A stretch of DNA of 64,000 nucleotides from Petasospora fabianii (lineage: Eukaryota; Ascomycota; Saccharomycetes; Phaffomycetales; Wickerhamomycetaceae). Under the pieces are notes generated by a model that did no database searches, was not told where the DNA came from, and saw nothing but the letters and a program-made list of their open reading frames with translations. The translations under genes were made by a program, and so were the position numbers. The stretch spans positions 124,001-188,000 of the forward strand of contig CP048724.1 in the NCBI GenBank assembly GCA_022641835.1. Direction: 5' to 3'. Below are positions 21,612-34,278 of this stretch, in pieces (within the stretch, counting starts at the first letter, position 1; the number at the start of each line of letters is the position of its first letter).

Positions 21612-22200
21612 TTTCACTAAGTACGACCAATTGAATGACTATCAACTTTTACGTCTGCTCACGACCAGATGGCTGATATGTAAGCCCTGTGTAGCATGTA
21701 CCGACAGAGCACATAAAACCCTTTGTCAATTATGGAAGAGCTATACTTGCCACCCAACTCTCTCCTCTGTACGTCTGTTGTAACGGCTGTAATACGGTAC
21801 TCAAACTAATAATCTCGCCCCTTTGGACTTCTACCACGGGGCCTTTATCGCTGCAGCCCCGCTCTGTCATTAATCCTAGAGTCCCTAATCCTTGATAACA
21901 GAAATACCGCATAGCAGGACCCCATGAGAGAAGTAATATTGTCACTTTAGAGGAATCCTTGGCAACGATATTTTAGGTCGTACATGCCCAGACCGTGAAG
22001 AGTTGGTCTGCCCAGTGCCGAGCCCTGTCAACTTGGCGATTCGAAAGACGCAGCTTATGACACACCTACTGTACTTCTTACAGGGGCAAAGAACAGTTGA
22101 TCTACTTCAAGGCTTAAAAAAGACAAAGAGCTGTTTGAATTTAGTCTGAAAAACGAATTGGGCATAAGAAAACGATCATAAAGGGACATCAGATAAGTAC
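21612..22200. other. Convergent intergenic, no feature recognised
   Basis: This separates the 3' ends of DPL1 and the Dal5-like gene. I saw no tRNA, repeat arms or convincing ORF. Confidence 0.4.
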
Positions 22201-23796
22201 TCAGTAAGCGTATCTGAATTCTGGGTTTTGGAAATCTGTGAGGTCAGCAAACTCCTGGTTCTTGACCACAGTGTACTTCTCACCAAGCTCCTCTTTGAGC
22301 TTGTCTCTTTTTCTGTTCTCTCTAATGTTCAGCAAGGCCAACAGAGAGATCAAAACAATTGCACCAGAGATACAGCCAACACAAGTAGCTTTGGCCTTTG
22401 GGTAATTTGGAGCATCGTTGGATCTGAAAGTTTGTGGACCAATGATGTTACCCGAGGAATAAGCCATGAGTGACAGGGCATTAGCAGTAAGCTTCTTAGT
22501 GTGGCCAGCTGTGTTGGAAGTGACACACGACGAAACAGTTGCAATACCAACTGGAGAGATACCAAAGATCCAAATACCAGCCAAGGCAGCATGGTCGTTA
22601 GCAAAAGCCAAGAGACAGACTGCCATGAGCACAAAGGACAGATAGATGTTGGCAATAAGCATTCTGGATTTAATGATAACAGATATCCAAGGCAGAGTAC
22701 ACAAGAAGACCAGCTCAAATGCACCTGTTGGGGCTTTCATCCAGAGTGCCTTAACGGTATCGTAACCGAAACCCTTGATGATAATAGAAGTGAAAGCGGA
22801 AACACCACCATTTGGAATGGCAACGCACATGGCGATGAGGAAATAGATCCAAGTTCTAATATCGGTAATACACTCCCAAACTTGCTCTTTCTTGAACTTT
22901 CTGGAACCAAAACCTTGCTGATTTCCTCTGATTCTGGCAACGACAACGGCTTTCTCCTCCTGTGAGAGCCATTTGGACTGACCTGGTGTGTTTGGAATAA
23001 AGACAAGAATGATGGCACCAACAAGAATGGTCATGAGACCAATGATCAAGAAAAGAATGTTGTAAGCTTTAAGAGAGTAAGAGTCCTTGTTCTGGTAGAG
23101 ACCAGCAGACACACCAGCCAAGAAGATGGATCCAAGACCGTTGAATCCGTAGAAGTAAGCCATTCTACCGAAATGTTCAGCCTTCTTGTAGTATTGGTTC
23201 AGTATGATCACAAAGATTGGAGACACGAAAGACTCGAGCATACCAAGAAGCACACGGCAGAGCATAAAAGTTGGGTAGCTCTTACAAGCACAAAGCAAAC
23301 ATTGGATCAGACCCCAGAGGATGATACAAATAGCAGAAGTCCTGACTGCTGGAAGTCTTTGCAGTGTGTAGGAGGCGAATGGAGATGCAAACAGGTAACC
23401 CAAGTAGAAACCTGATGTTGTCCAGGAATACATCTGACCTTTCATGTTGAAATCTGTTTGAACACCCATGATTGCGGCAAAGTTGATACATGTCTTATCC
23501 ATAAATTGAACCATGTAAAGGAAACCAAAGATTGGTAAGAGAGTCCAGTCCAATTTTCTTCTCAATTTGGCATCGGTTTCTGGATGAATGTCGACATTCT
23601 CATACTCTTCAGCAAATGCCAAAGCTTCATCAACACCAGCGTAGCCAACTTGATTATGAACTTCGACTCGTCTACCACTTGGAGAGATGACCGTGGAGAT
23701 GACTGGTTGAGCCTCCATGTTTGCAACTTCACCGACATTGAAGTCGTGGGGGATTTTCTCGATGGAGTCGTCACTGTTAGACTTAGTGTCATTCAT
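22201..23796 (-). CDS. MFS transporter, Dal5/allantoate permease (anion:cation symporter) family, copy 1
   Basis: This 531-residue protein has 12 hydrophobic segments and the fungal ACS/Dal5 family arrangement. After a cytosolic N-terminus, KLRRKLDWTLLPIFGFLYMV leads into helix 1, FMDKTCINFAAIMG follows, and helix 5 onward carries the SPIFVIILNQYYKKAEHFGR motif. The tail ends QNPEFRYAY, a hallmark of this family. Members take up allantoate, ureidosuccinate, nicotinate, dipeptides or vitamins, and the substrate here is unknown. The protein is very similar to the copy at 47286-48899 throughout the membrane core. Three GATAA-type elements sit within about 170 bases upstream (23835, 23952, 23962), suggesting nitrogen catabolite repression by GATA factors. 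Confidence 0.9.
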   Translation of the reverse strand: MNDTKSNSDDSIEKIPHDFNVGEVANMEAQPVISTVISPSGRRVEVHNQVGYAGVDEALAFAEEYENVDIHPETDAKLRRKLDWTLLPIFGFLYMVQFMDKTCINFAAIMGVQTDFNMKGQMYSWTTSGFYLGYLFASPFASYTLQRLPAVRTSAICIILWGLIQCLLCACKSYPTFMLCRVLLGMLESFVSPIFVIILNQYYKKAEHFGRMAYFYGFNGLGSIFLAGVSAGLYQNKDSYSLKAYNILFLIIGLMTILVGAIILVFIPNTPGQSKWLSQEEKAVVVARIRGNQQGFGSRKFKKEQVWECITDIRTWIYFLIAMCVAIPNGGVSAFTSIIIKGFGYDTVKALWMKAPTGAFELVFLCTLPWISVIIKSRMLIANIYLSFVLMAVCLLAFANDHAALAGIWIFGISPVGIATVSSCVTSNTAGHTKKLTANALSLMAYSSGNIIGPQTFRSNDAPNYPKAKATCVGCISGAIVLISLLALLNIRENRKRDKLKEELGEKYTVVKNQEFADLTDFQNPEFRYAY

Positions 23797-25204
23797 TATG
23801 TGTAGCTTTTAGTGTTCACTTGTGAGGATGTCTTGATAAAACTATCTGACCACAGCAATGGAAAGAATAGTGGAGGATACGAAACCTTTATGTAATGGCC
23901 GACATGGTACGCTAACCGACGGAGCATGAACCTTCATGCGATCTGCGCAAAGATAACAATCTTATCGACGGAGGACGTTTCTATCTGCACGCCATCCCGC
24001 AGTGGAGATATGTCGGCAAGGTGATCAAGACTCTATTGAGGGCTGATCGGGGATCGAGATGCAGAGATTCCATCACAAATTCCGTTGGGCTGGGCTGAGG
24101 GGGACGCACCAATGACGCGGGGCCGGGACCCTCGTAAACCCACCATCACTGTTCGTTCGAAACATATAGTTAACCTATAGATTGGTCGCTTCTCTATGCT
24201 CTCCAGAAATCTATGTTGAAGAACCATTGATATTGCCTCCCTAGATATTGGAACTGATCGGAAACTACAGACGACTCTCCTGATCTGTTTAATCCCACAG
24301 ATAGCTTGTGAATCCTCACGAGATGCTTCTTGACAGCTGATAACCCACCACTACAACCGAGATCTGACCCTTTAGTGTCCGATCAGACAAACATCTCGGG
24401 CAATGGACAAAAAGGGGGGCCCACAAAGAAAACAAGAGAGTTATGTCCTGTCCTGTAATGTCCGTCCGCCGATCATAGCCGTCCGTCAGCGCTGAGTAAA
24501 ACTTTGATAGCGACAAAATATCTTGCCGGGTCGGAAAATTCGATTCATCTCTCCATGTCTCGTTTCCAACTGCTTCATTTTGGCTATCTCTAGCCAACCA
24601 TCACCGATGCGAGCCGTTGCTTCCCGAGCTCGCAACGGGTATCCCGAGAGGTTGTAAACGGGGTAGACTCGATAGAGGCGCAAATGGATGGGTAATTAAT
24701 AGCATAGTAGAGATGAAGTGTCAGATATGGCTTTTGTTTTACTTGTTTAGCTAGTTAATTATGTGGCTAGAGAGTAGTCCCGTACTATCTACTTGGCCGA
24801 TTGGGCATAGATAAACTAGTTGATTGAGTCACAAATTACAAATCGACACCGGAGACAAACACTACAAAGCAACCACCCAGAAGATCGGACTAACCAAGGA
24901 ATAACCTACTCTTCTCTTCAAGCCCGACACCTAAACTGTATCTGATTGCGCTAAGATCTAATCGTGCCATTATTCGCCAATAGAAGCGGATAATGGTTAT
25001 CAGTGCGCCAATTGGCGTAAATTTTCGTTTTTGTTTTTGCGCAATTCGTTTTCGCTTCATTCGATTTCCCAATTGGGAACAAACACCGATCTATGGGGTA
25101 TGTAAGTTAAATAGATAGAGAAAGCCACACATGGCCTCTGACTCTATAATCTGGAGGTCTTCCTCCTCCTTGATGAGCTCAGTTTAGCAGTTATACCGAC
25201 AGAA
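23797..25204. promoter_or_regulatory. Divergent 1.4-kb promoter region with GATA sites and two palindromes
   Basis: This lies between the divergent Dal5-like and carboxylesterase genes. GATAA occurs at 23835-23839 and 23952-23956, and TTATC at 23962-23966. Near the esterase, the palindromes CGCCAATTGGCG (25006-25017) and TTCCCAATTGGGAA (25066-25079) lie with centres 61 bases apart. No protein-coding ORF is convincing. Confidence 0.5.
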
Positions 25205-26812
25205 ATGAGCTATCTTGCTAACGCTGACGAGTCAAACAAACCATATAAACTTGAGATCCCGGGTCAAGGTACACTCACTGGGTATACTTTCAAATCCTCC
25301 ATAACTGGTGAGGATACCACCATCAGATTCGCCAAGGTGCCATATGCCCTCCCAATCTCTGCTAAGGACAGATTCAAGATCGCTGAGCCAATCCCAGATG
25401 ACTTCGATTACACGGGTGACTACGGTCAAGTTGGTCTTAAATGTCCACAACCATCTGTCCCAAACCCAGTTTTCAACTATAAGAAAAGTCCATCTAAGGA
25501 GGAGATTCAATATGTGAACATCTTTATTCCAACTGGTGAGGCTCCAGAAGGTGGTTGGCCCGTGTTTTTCTATCTCCATGGTGGTTGGTTGCAATACAAC
25601 TCTCCAAATAACGTTCTTATGGATACAATTGACTTCAATGCCCAATTCGAAAATAAGTTTATCCTTGTGGCCCCAGGATATAGACTCAACATGTTTGGCT
25701 TCCTATCCTCTGGTGAATTACTTGAAGAGGACCCAAGAGCTTCAAATTTTGGTTTCTGGGATCAAAGAATGGCCCTTGAATGGACTTATAAGTACATTAA
25801 GCACTTTGGTGGTAATCCTGACCTTGTCACCGCTGGTGGATTGTCAGCTGGTGGATATTCTCTATTCTTCCAGCTTGCTTATGAGCTCTATCACCCAGAG
25901 GAGAAACAAATCATTAAACAAGCTGTGTTCCAATCAAACTTGGTCTACTGTCAACCAAAGACAATTGAAGAGACACAATCCCAATTTGATGAGATTTGTG
26001 CAAAATTGGGGTACAACGGTACCGGTGCTGAGAAGCTTGCAAAGTTGAGAGAGTTAGATTCCTCTTTCATTGAAGACTTCATTCCAACTTTGAGTATGCA
26101 CACTTTCAGAGCAGTCACAGATGACAAGTTTGTTCCATCGGGTTTAATTGCAGATTTACACTCTGGTGAATTCACAAAGAAGATGATTGCTAAAGATGTC
26201 AAATTGCTTATTGGTGAAGCTGATAACGAACCATGGAAGTATTCGATGCTTAACACACCAACGACAAAAGAAGATCTTAAGCTTCAAGTTGAGAATTATT
26301 ACCCAGCTAAGGTCATTGGGCCATTACTTAAGGTTTATCCAGATCTTTACAAATTTGAAGATGATGATCCAGACTTCCAGGAGAAGTTGAGATTAGTGTT
26401 TGGTGATATCACAGCTGATGGTCAGGTGTATGCCTCCGAGAGAGGATTCATCAATCAATTGGTCAAGTTTGGTTACCCACAGGAGAAGATTTACCGTTAT
26501 AGAATCAGTTATAGGGCCGCTTTCAACGATGCTATTGTTCCAAAGGAGTTGAAAGTCATTCATGCTCTTGATTTCACGCTTTGGTTCTATTACATGAAGC
26601 AATACACCGAGGAAGAGAGAAAAGTCGCTACGGCTTGGATCACACCATTGGTCGATTTCCTTAACTTTAAGGATGATATTGACGGATGGATGGCTACAGA
26701 TTACACTAAGTTGAACTTGTTAACTGCTGAAGGTAAGATCGAGTACATTGAGGATACATATTGGGCTAGAGGTGTTGAGATTGCCGATGAAGTCTACAAG
26801 GCTCAACTTTGA
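25205..26812 (+). CDS. Type B carboxylesterase/lipase-family hydrolase
   Basis: This 535-residue alpha/beta hydrolase has the carboxylesterase type B plan. The oxyanion-hole motif is FYLHGGW (around residues 123-129). The nucleophile elbow is GLSAGGYS with Ser near residue 214, where Leu replaces the Glu of the usual GESAGG. The catalytic His is near residue 453 in VIHALDFTLWF. There is no signal peptide, so it should be intracellular. In this subgroup of fungal esterases substrates are rarely known. It is divergent from the Dal5-like transporter and converges with the DNA glycosylase gene, 44 bases apart. A role in hydrolysing an imported ester is possible but only inferred from position. 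Confidence 0.85.
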   Translation: MSYLANADESNKPYKLEIPGQGTLTGYTFKSSITGEDTTIRFAKVPYALPISAKDRFKIAEPIPDDFDYTGDYGQVGLKCPQPSVPNPVFNYKKSPSKEEIQYVNIFIPTGEAPEGGWPVFFYLHGGWLQYNSPNNVLMDTIDFNAQFENKFILVAPGYRLNMFGFLSSGELLEEDPRASNFGFWDQRMALEWTYKYIKHFGGNPDLVTAGGLSAGGYSLFFQLAYELYHPEEKQIIKQAVFQSNLVYCQPKTIEETQSQFDEICAKLGYNGTGAEKLAKLRELDSSFIEDFIPTLSMHTFRAVTDDKFVPSGLIADLHSGEFTKKMIAKDVKLLIGEADNEPWKYSMLNTPTTKEDLKLQVENYYPAKVIGPLLKVYPDLYKFEDDDPDFQEKLRLVFGDITADGQVYASERGFINQLVKFGYPQEKIYRYRISYRAAFNDAIVPKELKVIHALDFTLWFYYMKQYTEEERKVATAWITPLVDFLNFKDDIDGWMATDYTKLNLLTAEGKIEYIEDTYWARGVEIADEVYKAQL

Positions 26813-26856
26813 TAGATCTATCCATATGAAAAGCACTACAGATTAACTTTCGTAGC

Positions 26857-27546
26857 TCATGAAGTTCCTGTTTCTTTATCAATCAACTTTTTCAAATCCT
26901 TCCATATCTCCAACTTATCCTCATGCTTAATCCTTACTAAGCCAGAAGTTGAAGGAACAACGAATAATTTACACTTGAATACCGATTGTTCCTGAAGACC
27001 CCATTTAAAATTCTTATTATCAATCTTCATTGTCCTTGCAATCGCATCCCAAATGCCTCGACCAACTAGACATAGTACTTTTGGTCGATATTTGTTGATA
27101 GTATCAAGGAGTCTCGGTACGTTAGTCTTTAACTCTTGGGTAGGAATCTCCTCCACACCCTTTGTTGGACGCATCACGAGTTCTGTAAAGCCAATATTGT
27201 ATCTCTCGGGCATGCTAATGTCATCTTCAAACGTCAATGGGTCTGGAACGATACCACTTTGATAAAGCAAGGGCCAGAAGCAGTTGGATCTATGGGCAAA
27301 CCGATGACCCAATTCAGCGGATTTGATACCTGGGTTGAAGCCACAAAAGACAAGTTTCAGGTCATTTTGTAGAAGATCTGGAAGAGGTGATAAGTGAGCA
27401 TATGTAACCTCGGAGATGTGATACTTGTAAGATCTGAAACGTTGTGGTTTGCTGATCTTATGTGTGATGCTCTTGATCGAAGAGGTTGCGGTGCTTGCCT
27501 TGTATGCAAACCTCTCTGACAGGCTTTTGATATCTTTAATGGCCAT
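26857..27546 (-). CDS. G/T(U) mismatch-specific DNA glycosylase (TDG/MUG family)
   Basis: This 229-residue protein belongs to the uracil-DNA glycosylase superfamily, MUG/TDG branch, which removes U or T mispaired with G. Motif 1 is CGFNPGIKSAELGHRFAHRS, with catalytic Asn near residue 71 and Phe where many members have Ile. Motif 2 is VPSTSGL near residue 205, matching the MPSSSA loop that enters the helix. The first 45 residues are basic and Ser-rich, possibly for DNA binding or organelle targeting. I start at the ATG at 27546 because the frame upstream has only a GTG. S. cerevisiae has no such gene; fission yeast Thp1 is the nearest described fungal relative in function. Confidence 0.88.
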   Translation of the reverse strand: MAIKDIKSLSERFAYKASTATSSIKSITHKISKPQRFRSYKYHISEVTYAHLSPLPDLLQNDLKLVFCGFNPGIKSAELGHRFAHRSNCFWPLLYQSGIVPDPLTFEDDISMPERYNIGFTELVMRPTKGVEEIPTQELKTNVPRLLDTINKYRPKVLCLVGRGIWDAIARTMKIDNKNFKWGLQEQSVFKCKLFVVPSTSGLVRIKHEDKLEIWKDLKKLIDKETGTS

Positions 27547-28033
27547 TTCAGATAACCTCACGAGAGTCCATGGTGTCTTGATGTCTTTCTATACTTGTAT
27601 CAAGTTATAATTGTCTAGACTGGATGTGAACAAAGACCAAAGGCAAGTAGTTTATGGGTCAATAGTTGTGTTTGCGAAGAGTATAAAATTTCGCGCTGGT
27701 GCCAGAGCCTAAGGGTGGGGGGCTGTCACTTAGTACCCACAGTGTTTTTGATATACACAGTGGTAATCTGGTAGTTTTGTGGTTATAACTTATATCCTTA
27801 CATCCTACTAAGTCTCGCTAGTCCATAACCTTAAAAGTTTTAGATCTATAGTTAACGTACTCTCCGCTACACCTTCGTGCTTATCTTAAGATTCCCAGCG
27901 AAAGGTTTTTTGTCGCCCCACATTTCCAACCTCAACCAATAACTACCAACAACACAATCAACTCTATCAACAACTATCAACACTATCGACACTGTTTACA
28001 TCATCAAAAAGACCATCAAGAATACAAACCAAC
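27547..28033. other. Divergent promoter region between the glycosylase and the CX9C gene
   Basis: The region holds both promoters. A run of G (about 27714-27722) is the only low-complexity feature. The last 100 bases are an A/C-rich leader. Confidence 0.4.
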
Positions 28034-28558
28034 ATGTTCTGGCCTCTTCATCGTCCACGAGACGTTGACAATGAAGCAACCAAGGAAGTGGCGCTCATGA
28101 GCGAGCTCTCCCCGCAATCCCAGCAAGCGTACAATACACAATCTAAACTTCTCTCCACCTCCATCTCATACATCGACCCTTTTGCCAATACAAATCCACA
28201 AGCTGAAGTTGAGCAATACATCTCCTCACATCCTCCAAGGGAGTTGCGCTACGTGAACTGTGCCGACATCCAATCCGCTTTCATGGAGTGTATCCAGTCC
28301 GGACCATGGAAAGAACGTTTGATGGGATGTGATAAATGGTCTAAGAAAGTACAGTCTTGTGTCCAGATGCAAACTGAACTTCTCTCACAGCTGGGTTTAG
28401 AAAAGGCACAGAGTATACAAACGTATAAGCAGATCTCAAGTGCTGCTGATACGCTATGTATGAAGTGGCTAGATGAATATGCTGTCCAGAACAAGATGAG
28501 TCCAGAGATTTTGAATGATGTATATGACCAGAGGGATGCAATCTGGCGTAAGGATTGA
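28034..28558 (+). CDS. Twin CX9C protein, Cmc1-like, probably mitochondrial intermembrane space
   Basis: The 174-residue protein carries a precise twin CX9C motif with Cys at residues 76/86 and 99/109 (CADIQSAFMEC and CDKWSKKVQSC). Such helical hairpins are oxidised by Mia40 in the mitochondrial intermembrane space. The spacing and the sequence between the pairs resemble the Cmc1/Cmc2 family of cytochrome-oxidase assembly factors. The N-terminal MFWPLHRPRD and the long C-terminal helical tail (WLDEYAVQNKMSPEIL) make it larger than those proteins (about 110 residues), so I do not assign a symbol. Its plus-strand 3' end faces MCM3. Confidence 0.7.
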   Translation: MFWPLHRPRDVDNEATKEVALMSELSPQSQQAYNTQSKLLSTSISYIDPFANTNPQAEVEQYISSHPPRELRYVNCADIQSAFMECIQSGPWKERLMGCDKWSKKVQSCVQMQTELLSQLGLEKAQSIQTYKQISSAADTLCMKWLDEYAVQNKMSPEILNDVYDQRDAIWRKD

Positions 28559-28796
28559 TCATTACTGACTTGCGTTTAATAACTATTTATTGTACATAGT
28601 TGTACGTTATCTTATTTATTGTCTCAGAGCTGAGAGAGAATCGACTACAATGGAAAACTACATCCCATAATGACTCAATGATACCAACATCTGTATTAAA
28701 AACATAATGTAGAAGCAAAAAAAAAAACCCAAAAAACGTAAACATAAGAACCAAGTCATAACACATCAAAAGAAAGAGCTTTCCACACCTGTACCA

Positions 28797-31775
<2,979 letters not shown>

Positions 31776-34024
31776 TCACTTCTTGACAACACTAGCCACG
31801 ATTCTCTTGTAGAACTGTCCAACTGTGACATCCTCGGTATGAACAGCCTTGTGTTCACCACCACCAGCACCACTGTCGTTCTCACTTGGATTCAATCTTG
31901 ATTTGAGAAATCTAGCCTGGCTTGAACCTTCATCAGCAACGACGTATCTAGGCAATGGGAACCTTGTGGAACATAGTTCTGCTGCCTCGGCGATTGCCGG
32001 TTGGAGAGTGTCATCGATAGATGAGCCAGAGTCTCGTTGGATGGCGAGGTTCATTCCGATATGTATAACAACATGGAAGAATGAGTCCATGAGTAGGACT
32101 GCAGAGGGGTCGAGTGATGCAGTGTCGAGAAGCACAGGATATGGTTCTATGCCTGGTTTGTATGCTGTGAGGTGTGGCTGAATCATCAGTAAGGAATCAG
32201 GTGTGTCTGAGCGAGTGAATATCGATGTGTAGTATGTTGACTCGTCTGGAGTTGTGTTGAAGTTCATCATCATTGGAGATTTTATGAGGTTGTAGAAGAA
32301 TTGTGGGATGAGTTGGAAATTTTGATGAAGAGTGAAAGTGTTCGGTTCGTCTGGGATGTAGATTGCAAAGTTGCGAAGAAGCTTTCTTAAGGTCTTTTCG
32401 AGAGTAGATGAGATCTTTTCATGATCCATCTTATCATGTGTAATATCAAAGATGATCTTACGGGCAAGCAAAACTGTAGCGGCTTCCTGATCAAACGATT
32501 GGTCCATTTTCTCCTCATTAGTTGTGGATTTCTTTACAGTGACAACTTTCAAATGACAAACTCCATTCGATGCAGTGTACCTTGTTTGGAACTGAGCATA
32601 CATGTAATGAGGCATTGAACGGCGTCTTGAGCCGTAAGCGACGGTCCTTGAGCGGAAATATACACCAAAAGTGTGGAATGGTGCCAAGAGACCCAATTGG
32701 ACTTTATTACCGAGACCATAGCCAATTGGATGATCGCTAACACTCTCATCGTTTCCCTTCTTGGTGGTTCCTGGACCAATAAATCCTGCAACCTCGAGAT
32801 ATTTCGATGTCTTTACTGTTACATTTGCAGATGTGTTCAAGTTTACGAGCACACCATCAGTATCTAGTTCAAAGAGTCTCTCAAAACTTCTCTTGAAGAT
32901 ATTCATTGAGAAGGAATCAACCAGGAGTGAAACACCACTAGTTTTCTCACTCAATGATCTCATTTCATAAAGCCCCACTTGATCATACCCTGATATAAAC
33001 AGACTAATGGATCTGCTACTACCATCCTGTATACACTCCTTTGCAATATCATCGTAGAACTTCTTGGCACCATATGATAGTTTAGCCTTTCCCCTTCTAA
33101 TGTCAGAGTATGATCTGATACTTTCGGACTTGTCCTTACCCACGACAGCACCCTGCCCTAATGTAGGTGGCCCTGTTGTGAATAAGAATATGTGTGATCT
33201 TTGGGTCTTGTAAGTCTCTGATGCGAGAACGGTGGCCGTTTGGATGGCTAGTCCTGTGGAACGAAAAGGACGATGTTTTTGTACAGATACCGTTGGTTTG
33301 ATTCCTTCAACGATGTGTTCGATACGAGAGACACTGGATGGATCATAAAGAGGAGAGAAGTAGTGTGTCACTGTATGTTGATTATATGGACGATTTTTGA
33401 AGTCTTTAACATTGAGTGTCTCTGCTATCTTTGATGTAGAGTACGATTCGGAGCCATGGAGAATGATGCGTCTATCCATGAGTATGTTTGATGGGTCGCA
33501 GACTTTGACCTCACTGTCAAAGAGCACAAACGATGCAAATGTATTAGTGTGGCTTAAGGTCTTGATTGTAGTCAAAATCTGTTCTTTGAGCACAGTGAGT
33601 TCTTCAGGAGCCATATGGAGATCTATTACAAAGACCAATAGTGTCGGAGTTGGATCAGATCCCACAATGTAGTGCTGAGATGCACCAGTTGGTAAAGTAG
33701 TAACTCTACCGGGGTTTCTCATACCACAACCGCAACACGTCCACACATTAGCAGCAAGATCGAGTGTACAATGCTCGTTGATGATAAAGCGACATCCCTT
33801 ACACTCAATAGGTGCCACATCGGATCTTTGCACCTCGGCAGTGAAGGGGGAGTATAGGGCACCTAATGGGATAGTACAGTTTTCTGCCTCTCCGCGAGTA
33901 ACTGGTATGGTATTCCATGAGAATCGAGTACCCGTAGCGTCCTCTAATGAGTAAAAGTCCTGTGTTTGGGGATATGTTAGTGGGTCTCATCGAGTGATTT
34001 GAGATAAGGAATACATACGGTCAT
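31776..34024 (-). CDS. Sec23-family Sar1 GAP, NEL1-like paralogue, one intron
   Basis: Exon 1 is only ATG ACC (34024-34019). The intron is 34018-33960 (59 bases; GTATGT donor, CACTAAC branch, CAG acceptor), and exon 2 runs 33959-31776. The 729-residue product reads MTDFYSLEDATGTRFSWNTI. It shows the Sec23 plan: zinc finger with C-X2-C pairs (CKGC and CCGC), vWA-like trunk, helical domain and gelsolin-like end. The arginine-finger segment FPLPRYVVADEGSSQARF that stimulates Sar1 is intact. The zinc-finger flank and trunk differ from canonical Sec23, and the usual PPQY stretch is absent, so I favour the Nel1 branch, which keeps GAP activity but is not a standard COPII inner-coat subunit. Canonical Sec23 remains possible. 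Confidence 0.8.
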
Positions 34025-34278
34025 TCTCGTATGAAAGAGATAACAGTTGTGAATCAACAGCTATAGTCTGTTCCTTGTCTATTCCACCAGAAGACCAGAT
34101 CTGAAATCTCAATGAGTGGGTTAAAGAGTTGTCTCTTAAGAAACTTCTTCCCCTGTGCAAAGAGCAGCACCGGCGATGGCCGCACACGCGAAAACAAAGT
34201 ATTCATTTCTCACAAGACACAATACTAAGACATATAGAACATGTCATCAACAGCTCTTACAATCTATTCCATATCAAG

